From Caulobacterales bacterium (lineage in GTDB: Bacteria; Pseudomonadota; Alphaproteobacteria; Caulobacterales; Aquidulcibacteraceae): DNA of 64,000 bases. The position numbers were made by a program, and so were the translations under genes. Positions 51,024 to 59,805 of this stretch are shown here, one piece after another (positions within the stretch are counted from its first letter, which is position 1; each line of letters starts with the position of its first letter). Under the pieces are notes generated by a model, which made no database searches, had not been told where the DNA came from, and saw nothing but the letters and a program-made list of their open reading frames with translations. The stretch is taken from positions 124,001-188,000 of the forward strand of contig JAFLCU010000004.1 of the NCBI GenBank assembly GCA_017303355.1, given 5' to 3'.

Positions 51024-51763
51024 CTTGCAAACAAGAGCGCCGCCTGCAGCAAATAAACAGCCCCGACAGCGGTTACGATCCAGCGCGTCCATTTCAGGAA
51101 ATCGACGTCGCTCATGCGATTGAGCACGCGCCCGCCCAGCACGGCGCCCAGCATCGCCAGCGGTGCGGCGATGGCGAAGAAATACCAGGGCGGCAGGCCG
51201 CTGGGCTGTGTCGAGGCGAAGATCGGCACGCCATAGAACACCATCTTCACGGTGTGGCTGAAGGCTTGCGTCGCGGCTTTGGTCGCAACGATGGCGTGGC
51301 GCGAGAGCGCGGTGCGCACGAAGAAGACGTCGAGCAATGGCCCAGAGACGCCGGCGAGCACGTTAAGTCCGGTCACGCTTAATCCACACGCGACGGCGTT
51401 GCTGGGTTTTGCGGCGTCGAGATTGAAGCGGCCCTTCGGAATCCACGCCAAGCCCGGCACGAGGCCTAGCATCAGATAAACCCAGGCTTTTGTCGGCGCG
51501 TAGGTCACCAGCGCGAGCAGGCCCGCGGCCAGCGTCGAACCTACGCCGTAGAAAAGGATAATGCGCCAAGCGATGTGTTTGCGGTGCAGCACCGCGCGCC
51601 AGCCGTTTGAGACGAATTGCACGGCGCCATGCGTCACCATGGCGGCGGAAACCGGCATCACCAATGTCAGCGCGCCCATCAGCATGAGCCCGCCGGCCAT
51701 GCCGAACACGCCAGAGATGGTGGCGGTGATGAGAACGGCGCCGAGAAGGAGAAGATTGGTCAT
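51020..51763 (-). CDS. TSUP (TauE/SafE) family permease
   Basis: The 247-residue protein has about eight membrane helices and TauE/SafE features: GVFGMAGGLMLMGALTLVM near the N-terminus and a second half-repeat (LSVTGLNVLAGVSGPLLDVF). Members export sulfite or sulfonates or take up other anions; substrate is not known. The ribosome site GGGAGG before the ATG lies within a palindromic repeat (51770-51801). Confidence 0.85.
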   Translation of the reverse strand: MTNLLLLGAVLITATISGVFGMAGGLMLMGALTLVMPVSAAMVTHGAVQFVSNGWRAVLHRKHIAWRIILFYGVGSTLAAGLLALVTYAPTKAWVYLMLGLVPGLAWIPKGRFNLDAAKPSNAVACGLSVTGLNVLAGVSGPLLDVFFVRTALSRHAIVATKAATQAFSHTVKMVFYGVPIFASTQPSGLPPWYFFAIAAPLAMLGAVLGGRVLNRMSDVDFLKWTRWIVTAVGAVYLLQAALLFAS

Positions 51764-51769
51764 GAACCG

Positions 51770-51905
51770 CCTCCCATCGAGGGGAGGGGGCAGGGGGCGG
51801 GATGATGCGCTGTCGCGTGAAGTTTTGCGTGCGATGACGCAGCGCGAATTTGTTTGCAGCGAGATTCACCCCGCCCCCCAACCCCCTCCCCTCGATGGGA
51901 GGGGG
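51770..51905. repeat. Family D inverted repeat (cctcccatcgaggggaggg)
   Basis: Left arm 51770-51801 (cctcccatcgaggggagggg...) and right arm 51869-51905 (...cccctcccctcgatgggagg) are inverted copies about 67 bases apart, each also partly self-palindromic. The left arm directly abuts the transporter start and supplies its GGGAGG ribosome site on the - strand. Confidence 0.85.
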
Positions 51906-51906
51906 A

Positions 51907-52291
51907 GTCGATTGGTGCTGCGAGTGGTGATCGTGCCAACACTGCGCGCCTCCCAAGCTAAAGGTTGGAAAACGGCGCGGCGGGGAGCGCCCCGGGAAGC
52001 CGCATGCATGCGGCGCTCGCGTCAGGGGTTGTTTACGCATGTTCGTGGCATTTGCAAAGCGACGCTAGGCCGGCCTCGATTGACGTCGTAACTAGGAGCG
52101 GCAGGGCAGGCTTTCAGGAAGATGGCGATGCCGGTGTCGACCGAGCGGCTCGCTTACGTAAGAGAGCTATTCAATGATGAGCGTGTCGACGTAACTGACA
52201 CGAGTTCATTCACGGACGCCGACGGGGAACGGTTTTTGTGCGCGCGTTGCCCGAGGCGATGTCTGCGCCAGTCAAGCCCAGTTCCTGACGT
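51907..52291. other. Gap with weak open frame only
   Basis: This 385-base stretch between the repeat and the GNAT gene stop shows no recognisable gene. A frame on the + strand from ATG 52128 (AGGAAG 6 bases upstream) reads PVSTERLAYVRELFNDERVD and runs into the GNAT gene antisense, to 52412; its composition is less GC-biased than real genes here and it matches nothing I know. I treat the stretch as probably non-coding. Confidence 0.3.
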
Positions 52292-52885
52292 CTATCTTGC
52301 TTCCAACCCCGCCAATCGCGCCTCGATCTTCGCCCGCACTTCATCCCATTCCTCACGGAGGATTGAAAACCATGCCGTGTCGCGCCACGTGCCGTCCGGC
52401 CGGCGCATGTGATGGCGATGGATTCCCTCGAACGTGCTGCCCAGCTTCAGCATCGCCGCGCGTGAGCGCGCATTCACGGAATCGGTTTTCAGTTCGACGC
52501 GCTCGGCGCCGCAGGTGAAGGCGTGGCCGATCAGCAAGAGCTTGGCGGTGGGATTGACGAATGTCGCCTGAAACGCGGGTGCATACCACGTGCCGCCGAT
52601 CTCGACGCCGGAATCGGCCGGGCGAATGGCGAGGTAGCAGGATTGGCCGACGATGACGTCGTCGGCATAGACCGCGAACGGCGCCCAGCGCCCCGCCGCC
52701 TGTTCGCCGCGCAGCCAGGCAAACCAATCGGCGTAGCCGCGCTCGCGCACCGGGTATGGCATGTGCGTCCAAATAGCAGGATCGCGACCGGCTGCTTCGA
52801 GGCCCGGCAGATGACGTTCCTCGAAAGGTTCGAGCCGCAATCGGCCGTGCGTCAATATCGTAGCGGCAAGGTCCATTGCGCGCAT
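52292..52885 (-). CDS. GNAT-family (RimJ/RimL-type) N-acetyltransferase
   Basis: The 197-residue protein shows the RimL-like start ILTHGRLRLEPFEERHLPGL, the beta-strand IVGQSCYLAIRPADSGVEIG, and the acetyl-CoA region AKLLLIGHAFTCGAERVELK followed by NARSRAAMLKLGSTFEGIHR. Such enzymes acetylate small molecules or N-termini; the substrate is not known. Two ATGs (52885 and 52876) are possible starts. A repeat and non-coding gap lie downstream. Confidence 0.88.
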   Translation of the reverse strand: MRAMDLAATILTHGRLRLEPFEERHLPGLEAAGRDPAIWTHMPYPVRERGYADWFAWLRGEQAAGRWAPFAVYADDVIVGQSCYLAIRPADSGVEIGGTWYAPAFQATFVNPTAKLLLIGHAFTCGAERVELKTDSVNARSRAAMLKLGSTFEGIHRHHMRRPDGTWRDTAWFSILREEWDEVRAKIEARLAGLEAR

Positions 52886-52961
52886 TGCCCCCCAAAGCTC
52901 ACCCCTTTAGCGTGGGGGTGAACACGCCGCCAGACGACATAGCCAGCGTGGGAGGAGCCCC

Positions 52962-54248
52962 ATGGATTTCGAACATTCAGCCAAAGCCCAAGCCTGGATC
53001 GATCGCGTTTCAGGTTTCATGGACGAGCACATCTATCCGGCCGTGCCGATCTACGAGGCGCAGCAAAAGGAAGGCGGCCGCTGGAAGGTGCTGCCGGTTC
53101 TCGAGGAGCTGAAGGCGAAGGCGAAGAAGGAAGGGCTCTGGAACTTCTTCATGCCGCCGTCGAGCGGCCATCCCAAGATCGACGACACGTTCGAGTTCGA
53201 AGGCGAGACGCTGACGAACCTGGAATACGCGCCGCTGGCTGAACTCATGGGTCGCGTCGGTTTTGCGTCAGAGGTGTTCAATTGCTCGGCGCCCGATACG
53301 GGCAACATGGAGGTGCTGCAGCGTTACGGCACGCGCGCGCACAAGGATCAGTGGCTGAAGCCGCTGATGAATGGCGAAATCCGTTCGGCGTTTCTGATGA
53401 CGGAGCCGGCGGTCGCCTCGTCCGACGCGACCAACATTCAATGTGAGATCAAGCGCGACGGCGATGAGTACGTGATCAACGGCCGCAAATGGTGGTCGTC
53501 GGGCGCGGGCGACCCGCGCTGCAAGATCGCCATTCTGATGGGCAAGACCAATCCGGGCAATCCCAAGCATAGCCAACAGAGCCAGATCCTGGTGCCGCTG
53601 GACGCCAAGGGCATCACGATCGAGCGGGCGCTTACAGTTTTCGGCTATGACGACGCCCCGCACGGCCACATGGAAATCGAACTGAAGAATGTGCGCGTGC
53701 CCGTGGAAAATCTGCTGCTCGGCGAAGGCCGCGGCTTTGAGATCGCGCAGGGCCGCCTCGGCCCGGGCCGCATCCACCATTGCATGCGCACGATCGGCGC
53801 GGCGGAAGCAGCACTTGAAGCGCTCTGCAAGCGCGTCACCTCGCGCGTGGCCTTCGGCAAGACCATCGCCGAGCATTCGGTCTGGGAACAGCGCATCGCC
53901 GACGCGCGCATCGATATCGAGATGACGCGTCTGCTCTGCCTCAAGGCCGCCGACATGATGGACAAGGTCGGCAATAAGGTCGCGAAGAACGAGATCGCGA
54001 TGATCAAAGTCGCGGCGCCCCGCATGGCGCTGAAGATCATCGATGACGCGATCCAAGCGCATGGCGGCGCGGGCGTTTGCCAGGATTTCGGTCTCGCCAA
54101 ATCCTATGCAGGCATCCGCACGCTGCGCCTGGCCGACGGCCCCGATGAGGTGCACGCCCGCACGATCGCGCTCAATGAACTGGCGCGTTACGGCTGGACT
54201 GGTCGGCGCAAGAAGGACGAAGGCGTTAGCCTTCCTGGCATGCGTTGA
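52962..54248 (+). CDS. Acyl-CoA dehydrogenase (ACAD10/11-like group)
   Basis: The 428-residue flavoprotein has ACAD signatures: [40 protein letters not shown], and [20 protein letters not shown] near the C-terminus. The [20 protein letters not shown] start and overall sequence resemble the ACAD half of ACAD10/11-type proteins. An aminoglycoside-phosphotransferase-like gene of the matching type lies at 58,655. A GGAGG site precedes the ATG. It overlaps the next membrane protein gene by 4 bases. Confidence 0.9.
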   Translation: MDFEHSAKAQAWIDRVSGFMDEHIYPAVPIYEAQQKEGGRWKVLPVLEELKAKAKKEGLWNFFMPPSSGHPKIDDTFEFEGETLTNLEYAPLAELMGRVGFASEVFNCSAPDTGNMEVLQRYGTRAHKDQWLKPLMNGEIRSAFLMTEPAVASSDATNIQCEIKRDGDEYVINGRKWWSSGAGDPRCKIAILMGKTNPGNPKHSQQSQILVPLDAKGITIERALTVFGYDDAPHGHMEIELKNVRVPVENLLLGEGRGFEIAQGRLGPGRIHHCMRTIGAAEAALEALCKRVTSRVAFGKTIAEHSVWEQRIADARIDIEMTRLLCLKAADMMDKVGNKVAKNEIAMIKVAAPRMALKIIDDAIQAHGGAGVCQDFGLAKSYAGIRTLRLADGPDEVHARTIALNELARYGWTGRRKKDEGVSLPGMR

Positions 54249-54661
54249 TCACCTTCGCTTGGATCGTCAGCGCCTTGGCGCTGGCGGTCGGCGTGTATCT
54301 CGGCGCACGCGGCCTGATCGATCCGCGCTGGGCGTCGAAGCTTGTGCGTTTGCAGGCCGATGAGCAGGGCGGCGGCTTCGCCGAGTTTCGCGCCACCTAT
54401 GGCGGAGTGTTTCTCGGTCTTCACGGCCTCTCGCTGTTGTTCGTCGGCTATTATCTGCTGACGGGTCACGGCGTGATGGGCGTGGTCGCCACCGGCGCGG
54501 TCGCCGCACTCAGCGCCGGCTGGGGCGGGGCCGCGTTTGGACGGCTGATCGCCATGTGGCGCGACGGCGCGGATACGAAGTTCAATCGTCTCAGTGCGGG
54601 CGTTGAGATCGCCATGGCCGCCGCCATCGGTTTGCCTTGGGCGGTGTGGATATTGGGCTGA
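54245..54661 (+). CDS. DUF4345-like four-helix membrane protein (TTG start)
   Basis: The TTG at 54245 overlaps the acyl-CoA dehydrogenase stop (TTGA) and gives 138 residues with four membrane helices. The motif [20 protein letters not shown] is typical of DUF4345 proteins. No function is known. Translational coupling to the upstream gene would explain the weak start codon. Confidence 0.75.
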   Translation: MITFAWIVSALALAVGVYLGARGLIDPRWASKLVRLQADEQGGGFAEFRATYGGVFLGLHGLSLLFVGYYLLTGHGVMGVVATGAVAALSAGWGGAAFGRLIAMWRDGADTKFNRLSAGVEIAMAAAIGLPWAVWILG

Positions 54662-54921
54662 TGTTTCTTCTCGCCCTGATCTTCGTGTTCGTGGCTATCG
54701 GCGCGCTCATCGGCGGCTTTCAGGACAAGCGATCCGTTCTGCCGGCCGTGGCCGTGGGCGTGCTGGCAGGCGCTCTCAACGCCTGGGTCGCTGCCCGGCT
54801 GCTGTCGCAGGCCGATGCGATGACGATCGTCGTGAGCGCGGTCGCCGGCTTGTTGGCGCCTATGCTGGCCACGTTGCTTGGCCATTGGCTCGTGGCGCGC
54901 ATGCGCTGGCCCGAGGCTTAA
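54661..54921 (+). CDS. Small hydrophobic membrane protein
   Basis: The 86-residue protein from ATG 54661 (overlapping the previous stop, TGATG) is almost wholly hydrophobic: FLLALIFVFVAIGALIGGF, then AVAVGVLAGALNAWVAARLL and IVVSAVAGLLAPMLATLLGH, giving three likely helices. I recognise no family. It ends in a shared TTAA with the convergent DUF486 gene. Confidence 0.65.
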   Translation: MFLLALIFVFVAIGALIGGFQDKRSVLPAVAVGVLAGALNAWVAARLLSQADAMTIVVSAVAGLLAPMLATLLGHWLVARMRWPEA

Positions 54922-55283
54922 GCGGGCGCTTTGCCGAGAAACACGACCGCCGCACCCGCCGCGATCAGCGCGAAGCCCAACAAATGGTTCCAGCCGAGTT
55001 GCTCGCGCAGGAACAGCGCCGAGAAACCGATGAACACGACGAGCGTGATCACCTCCTGCATGGTCTTGAGTTCGGCGGTGGAGTAGGCCGCGCTGCCGAT
55101 GCGATTGGCCGGCACGGCAAGGCAATATTCAACGAAGGCGATGCCCCACGACGCGACGATCGCGATCAGCAGCGGCGTCGATTTGAACTTAAGATGCCCA
55201 TACCATCCGAACGTCATGAACACGTTCGAGGCGATCAGCATCAGGATCGGCGCGACTTGCGGCGATGTGAGGAAGGACGGCAT
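54918..55283 (-). CDS. DUF486 / DMT-type small membrane protein
   Basis: The 121-residue protein has four membrane helices and DUF486 features: LMLIASNVFMTFGWYGHLKF, IAFVEYCLAVPANRIGS and TLVVFIGFSALFLREQLGWN. It looks like a single small multidrug resistance-like unit of the drug/metabolite transporter superfamily. Substrate is unknown. Confidence 0.88.
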   Translation of the reverse strand: MPSFLTSPQVAPILMLIASNVFMTFGWYGHLKFKSTPLLIAIVASWGIAFVEYCLAVPANRIGSAAYSTAELKTMQEVITLVVFIGFSALFLREQLGWNHLLGFALIAAGAAVVFLGKAPA

Positions 55284-55315
55284 GAGCGCTCCACTTTGAG
55301 TCGCGCCACGCTAGC

Positions 55316-55837
55316 TCAAAAATCGTTGATGCTCATGTCGGCGCGCCACGGCCATGCGCCGGCACGGAGGCCGCACGCGCCAGGATCGAACGTCGCCGGG
55401 GCCACGATCACGGTGTTGGTCGGCGTTTCCTCGATGCGCACCTCGCGTAACACGAACGGCAAGCGGTCGGCGGCGAGGAAGGCGGAGAGCTTCAGCCAAA
55501 AGCAGGCGCCGAGCGCCTCCGTCGTCGGATCGCCCCGAAACGTCATGATCTGATTGAGCCGCTGCGGCTCGTGTTCGCGGAAGAAGGCGATCAAGGGATC
55601 GTTCTCATCAAGATGCAGGGTGTGATCAACGTGCTCGTCGATCCATGCATGCCAGCGCTTCTTCACGGCCTCGAATGGCGCGACCGCATTGGAGCCGCCG
55701 AAACGGAACGGCGCCTCGGGTTCGAGTTTGACGGTGACGAATTCGTTGTGCCCATGCGGCACCGCGCATTTCGGGCTTTTGGTCGCCAACAGGCGATGCG
55801 CCATCGCGTAGCGACGGGTGAATTCCAGGGTGGCCAT
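55316..55837 (-). CDS. 6-carboxytetrahydropterin synthase / PTPS-like protein
   Basis: The 173-residue protein has the PTPS/QueD zinc ligands (His in MAHRLL and HGHN) and the catalytic Cys in KCAVPHGHNEFVTVKL. The VDHTLHLDENDPL segment and DPTTEALGACFWLKL (active-site Glu) follow. QueD makes 6-carboxy-tetrahydropterin in queuosine synthesis. No other queuosine genes are adjacent, and the protein is longer than typical QueD (about 120 residues), so a related pterin role is possible. Confidence 0.82.
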   Translation of the reverse strand: MATLEFTRRYAMAHRLLATKSPKCAVPHGHNEFVTVKLEPEAPFRFGGSNAVAPFEAVKKRWHAWIDEHVDHTLHLDENDPLIAFFREHEPQRLNQIMTFRGDPTTEALGACFWLKLSAFLAADRLPFVLREVRIEETPTNTVIVAPATFDPGACGLRAGAWPWRADMSINDF

Positions 55838-55917
55838 AGCATGTCCTTCGGCATTCCCGCAGCACAGACGGGCGCCTCTTTCCGGCAGCGTTTAGGCGCG
55901 CTGGGGCGCCTGTGCAA

Positions 55918-56136
55918 TCATTCGTCCCAGACAGGATCGCCCAGATTGACGTTTTCCGGCGGTACAAACGCGCCCACCGCCGCGCCGACGATCGCGCCCG
56001 GCACGACGCCGACCCCGCCAGCGGCAAGGCCCACGCCGCCGCCGATCGCGGCGCCCGAGGCGATGCGGTCGCCCATTTGCGTGCCGCAGCTTGCAAGTGC
56101 TGCCGCGGCGGCGAGAACGAGAATGGCCTTGTTCAT
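55918..56136 (-). CDS. Small glycine-zipper lipoprotein
   Basis: From the ATG at 56134-56136 the product has 72 residues: a lipoprotein signal (KAILVLAAAAALASCG, lipobox Cys17) then a glycine-zipper stretch (SGAAIGGGVGLAAGGVGVVP, GAIVGAAVGAFVPP). Such small outer-membrane lipoproteins are common and of unclear function. It has a GGGGAG-like ribosome site upstream. Confidence 0.8.
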   Translation of the reverse strand: MNKAILVLAAAAALASCGTQMGDRIASGAAIGGGVGLAAGGVGVVPGAIVGAAVGAFVPPENVNLGDPVWDE

Positions 56137-56263
56137 GGCGAACTCCCCAATACGAAAAAGAACGGCGCTTGCGGCGCCGTCGTGCGTGGGTAGTTCGATT
56201 GGCGTGCTGACGCCAGCTTTACCGCCAACTGCGCGAAGCCGACGCCAGTTCGCCTTATTCCGT

Positions 56264-57193
56264 TCAGAACCAGCGCCGCCATTTGGCGATGCCGAACAGT
56301 GCGGCGGGCGCCGCAAGCATCAGGGCAAAGCCCACCCACGGGCCCCAGCCCGCGCGAAACCAGCTCATAGCCTCGAAATTCATGCCGAAGATGGAGGCGA
56401 TTAGAGTGGGCGGCACGAACGCGATGGTCGCGAGCGAGAGCGCTTTCAGCACGTTGGTCTGCGTCGCGTTGATGAGGCCCAGCATCGCGTCTTGCAGATA
56501 GGAAAGACGCGGCTGCATCGCTTCGGCGATCCGCTCCAGCTCGCCGACATCACGTGCGAGTGCGGAAAGATGCGCTTCCTTCAATTCGTATTTGCCTTTG
56601 CTGGCGCGGGCATAAACCAGCAGGCGCTGCAAGCTTGAGAGCGAGTCGTGCGCGAGCGACGCCAATGCGCCGATCTTGCCGAGTTCACGCAACGCCGTTC
56701 GCAAGTCGGTTGAATCGGTCTCGTTGAACACTTGCGTCGACAGCTTGTTCATGTCGCGCGTCGCTTCGGCGAGCAAATCGGCCAGGCGTTCGGCCGCGCC
56801 TTCGATCAGCGCGAGCATGACGTCGGCGCCAGTTTGTGCCAATTCCAGTCGCGCGGAAGCGCGGCCTTGGCCGATCTCAAACGCGCGCGGGCGCACCTGA
56901 CGCACGGTGACGAGCTTGCCCTTGGTCAGAATGAAGGTGACCGCGCCCGAGACGAACGGCCCGTCATCGCGCCGGCCCAGCAGCGTCGCGGTCAGGTGGA
57001 GCGCGTCGCCTTCCTCGTAGTAGCGCGCGGATTCTTCGAACGCGGCGCGTTCGATGGGGGTCGGCACATCGATGCCAAGCGTCCGCTCTACGTCCGCTTC
57101 TTCGACGTCCGTCGGCGATTCAAGGTCGTACCAAAGGGCGGCGGGGGCCTCGCACGCGACCTCCGTGCCGCCGCGAGAGAAGACGCGGAGCAT
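56264..57193 (-). CDS. CorA-family magnesium/divalent cation channel
   Basis: The 309-residue protein has a large cytoplasmic N-terminal domain rich in acidic residues and helices, and two C-terminal membrane helices with the selectivity signature GMNFEAMSW between them (IASIFGMNFEAMSWFRAGWG). This is the CorA layout, a homopentameric Mg2+/Co2+ channel of the inner membrane. It ends in the basic tail AKWRRWF. Confidence 0.92.
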   Translation of the reverse strand: MLRVFSRGGTEVACEAPAALWYDLESPTDVEEADVERTLGIDVPTPIERAAFEESARYYEEGDALHLTATLLGRRDDGPFVSGAVTFILTKGKLVTVRQVRPRAFEIGQGRASARLELAQTGADVMLALIEGAAERLADLLAEATRDMNKLSTQVFNETDSTDLRTALRELGKIGALASLAHDSLSSLQRLLVYARASKGKYELKEAHLSALARDVGELERIAEAMQPRLSYLQDAMLGLINATQTNVLKALSLATIAFVPPTLIASIFGMNFEAMSWFRAGWGPWVGFALMLAAPAALFGIAKWRRWF

Positions 57194-57235
57194 GAGCGAG
57201 CGTTAGCGCGGTTCGCGCCAACACTCCACCCGCGA

Positions 57236-58546
57236 CTATTCGTTCTTATGCGTCGCCCCGCGCGCCATGACGAAACGGACGTTCATCAACGTGGCGACAT
57301 CCGCCAGCGGATCGCCGTCCACGGCGATGATGTCGGCGGCGAGGCCCGGTGCGATGCGGCCGGTTTCGTTGCCGAGCTGAAGGTGGTCGGCGGCGTTTAT
57401 AGTGGCGGTCTGGATCGCTTGCAGCGGCGTGAAGCCGGCGTCGACAAGCAATTGGAATTCGCGCGCGTTCATGCCGTGGGGCGAGACGCCGGAATCGGTG
57501 CCGAAGGCGACGCGCACATTATTCTGGCGCGCGAAGCGGCCCATCAGCGCCATGTCGCGGCTGACCTGTCGAGCCTTCTCGGTTTGTGCGGGCGTCAGCA
57601 CGCCGCCTTGCTCGGCAAGCTGTCCAACCCACCAGCCGGCCATCAAGGTCGGCACGAGATAGCGATTGCCTTGGCGCAACAGACGCACGGAATCGCGATT
57701 GATGTAACTGCCGTGCTCAATGGAATCGACGCCGGCGCGGAGGGCGGCGTTGATGCCGTCAACGCCGTGCGCGTGCGCCGTGACGCGGCGGCCCATGGAA
57801 TGCGCGGCATCGACTATGGCGGAATATTCTTCATCGCTGAATTGCTGGCCCACGCCAGCAGCGGTGTTGGAGAGCACCCCGCCCGTTGCCGTGATCTTGA
57901 TCACATCGGCGCCGGCTTGGATTTGGCGACGCGTCGCGCGGCGGCATTCGTCCGCGCCGGAGCAGGCGTTCGGATTCGCCAACACCTCGTTGATGTGCGG
58001 CGCGAAGCCGTTTGAATCAGCGTGGCCGCCATGCGGCGTCACCGCCGCGCCAGCGGCGACGATGCGCGGCCCGGGTACGCGGTTTTCGCGAATGGCGCGG
58101 CGCAACGCGAAGACCGCGTCGTTATTGGCGCCGAGATCAGCCACGGTGGTGAAGCCCGCCAGCAACGTCTTGCGCGCGTTCTCCGCGCCGCGCAGCGCGC
58201 CATCGGCGGGCGTGAGCGTGACCTCTTCGATGAGCTGGTTGGCGCCCAGTTCGCTGGTCAGGTGGACGTGGCTATCGATGAAGCCGGGCAGCACGAAACG
58301 TTCGCGCTGATCGACAATGTCGGCGCCGGCGCGCTCGATGTAGCCGGCCTCCACGCCAAGGATGCGCCCGTCCGCGCCGATCAAGATGGATTGTTGCGTC
58401 GCAACACGGCCGGTGGCCGGATCCGCCAGCAAGCGGCCGGCGTGGATGATGGTGGCGACTTGCGGGCCGGCGTCCTGCGCGAAGCTTGAGCCGCCCAGCG
58501 CCATGGCCGCGAGCGCGCCCGCGAAAATCATCGATCGACGAAGCAT
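57236..58546 (-). CDS. Exported metal-dependent amidohydrolase
   Basis: From the ATG at 58544-58546 (GGGGGA site) the product has 436 residues with a signal peptide (RRSMIFAGALAAMALGGSSF ... AQ). Amidohydrolase metal-site motifs are FVLPGFIDSHVHLTSELG, VTAHAHGVDGINAALRAGVD, IEHGSYI and FGTDSGVSPHG. It is probably a periplasmic dipeptidase (Xaa-Pro/Arg-type imidopeptidase) or related hydrolase. A longer start at 58597 has no ribosome site and would hide the signal peptide. Confidence 0.88.
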   Translation of the reverse strand: MLRRSMIFAGALAAMALGGSSFAQDAGPQVATIIHAGRLLADPATGRVATQQSILIGADGRILGVEAGYIERAGADIVDQRERFVLPGFIDSHVHLTSELGANQLIEEVTLTPADGALRGAENARKTLLAGFTTVADLGANNDAVFALRRAIRENRVPGPRIVAAGAAVTPHGGHADSNGFAPHINEVLANPNACSGADECRRATRRQIQAGADVIKITATGGVLSNTAAGVGQQFSDEEYSAIVDAAHSMGRRVTAHAHGVDGINAALRAGVDSIEHGSYINRDSVRLLRQGNRYLVPTLMAGWWVGQLAEQGGVLTPAQTEKARQVSRDMALMGRFARQNNVRVAFGTDSGVSPHGMNAREFQLLVDAGFTPLQAIQTATINAADHLQLGNETGRIAPGLAADIIAVDGDPLADVATLMNVRFVMARGATHKNE

Positions 58547-58654
58547 GGTTTCCCCCATTTGGCGCTTGTGATGCGGGCGCCAGGGCGCGCCCGTCAACCG
58601 ATTACGCTCACCAGTAGGAGTTGCACCACGGGAATAGGCCGTGCTGGCGCTCGT

Positions 58655-59722
58655 TCATTTCAAGCCGGCGCGTTCGGCATACATGTAGGCCGCATCCGAA
58701 AGCGGGCCGATGCGCTTGATCATGTCCGTGGCGTGCGCGCTTGCGGCGGTGCCGTCACGCACGCGCCCGGCGATGCCTTGCAGAATGCAGGCGAGGCGGA
58801 AGGCGTTGTAGGCAAAATACCAATCGACCTGATCGATCGTGGCGCGGCCGGTTTCGGCGCTGTATTGCTTCACGACCTCTTCGATTGTGGGAATGCCGAG
58901 AGCGGCGACATCCTTGCCGCCCAGCCCAGCGCGGCCATCGCTCGGCATCACCCAATTCATGAGGAAATAGGTGAAGTCGCCCAGCGGATCGCCAAGCGTG
59001 GAAAGTTCCCAATCAAGCACGGCGATGACGCGTGGATCACTCGCGTGCAGCACCATGTTGTCGAGCCGGAAATCGCCGTGCACGATGCTGGTGCGTTCGC
59101 CCGGTGGAATGGTTTGCGGCAGCCATTCGATGAGGCGGTTCATCTTCGGAATGTTGTCGGTTTCGCTGAGCTTGTATTGCTTCGACCAGCGATCGATCTG
59201 GCGCGCGAAATAATTGCCCGGCTTGCCGAAATCGCTGAGGCCAACCTTTTCAACGTCCGTGGTGTGCAGCTTCGCTAGTGTCGAAATCTGGTTTTCGTAA
59301 ATCGCGCGGCGCTCCTCTTTGGAGCAATCAGGCAATGCGCCATCCCACAGAATGCGGCCCTCGACCATTTCCATCACGTAGAACATGGCGCCGATGACGC
59401 TGTCGTCGGTGCAGAGCGCGTAAGTGCGCGCAACGGGAAAGCCGGTGGGATAGAGCGCGGAGATGACTTTGTATTCGCGATCGACGGCGTGCGCGGAGGG
59501 CAGCAATTTGCCGCCCGGCTTTTTGCGCAGCACGTACTTCTTCGTCGGTGTGACGAGTTGATAGGTCGGGTTCGATTGGCCGCCCTTGAACTGATTGATG
59601 GTCAGCGGGCCGGCATAATCTTCGACGTTTTGCTTCAGCCACGCTTCGAGTGACGCTTCGTCTAAGCGATTGCGTTCCTCAACGGGCTTCACGCCGGAGA
59701 ATGCGTCTGTGAGATCGGTCAT
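58655..59722 (-). CDS. APH-like phosphotransferase (ACAD10/11 kinase-type)
   Basis: The 355-residue protein has the kinase motifs FKGGQSNPTYQL, KKYVLRKKPGGKLLPSAHAV (Lys), IVHGDFRLDNMVLH (catalytic Asp and Asn), and VLDWELSTLGDPLGDFTYFL (metal-binding Asp). This is the APH group fused to an acyl-CoA dehydrogenase in eukaryotic ACAD10/11, where it phosphorylates 4-hydroxyacyl-CoA. A matching ACAD gene is at 52,962. It is therefore more likely a lipid-catabolism kinase than an antibiotic resistance enzyme. Confidence 0.88.
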   Translation of the reverse strand: MTDLTDAFSGVKPVEERNRLDEASLEAWLKQNVEDYAGPLTINQFKGGQSNPTYQLVTPTKKYVLRKKPGGKLLPSAHAVDREYKVISALYPTGFPVARTYALCTDDSVIGAMFYVMEMVEGRILWDGALPDCSKEERRAIYENQISTLAKLHTTDVEKVGLSDFGKPGNYFARQIDRWSKQYKLSETDNIPKMNRLIEWLPQTIPPGERTSIVHGDFRLDNMVLHASDPRVIAVLDWELSTLGDPLGDFTYFLMNWVMPSDGRAGLGGKDVAALGIPTIEEVVKQYSAETGRATIDQVDWYFAYNAFRLACILQGIAGRVRDGTAASAHATDMIKRIGPLSDAAYMYAERAGLK

Positions 59723-59805
59723 CGCGCTTCCCTAAAGGCGCCCTCGCGTCTGTCGCGCGCGGGCGTGCGTACTTTAGAGCGGCGCCGGCCGATCAGTGCA
59801 AGCGC

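Noticed and set aside
52128..52412. Small gene overlapping the end of the GNAT gene
   Set aside because: It has a fair ribosome site, but no motif, atypical composition and a long antisense overlap with a clear gene; kept only as a note.
58655..59722. Aminoglycoside resistance gene
   Set aside because: The APH fold is present, but the motifs (FKGGQSNPTYQL, LDWELSTLGDP) are those of the ACAD10/11-type kinase group, and it is not in a mobile or resistance context.
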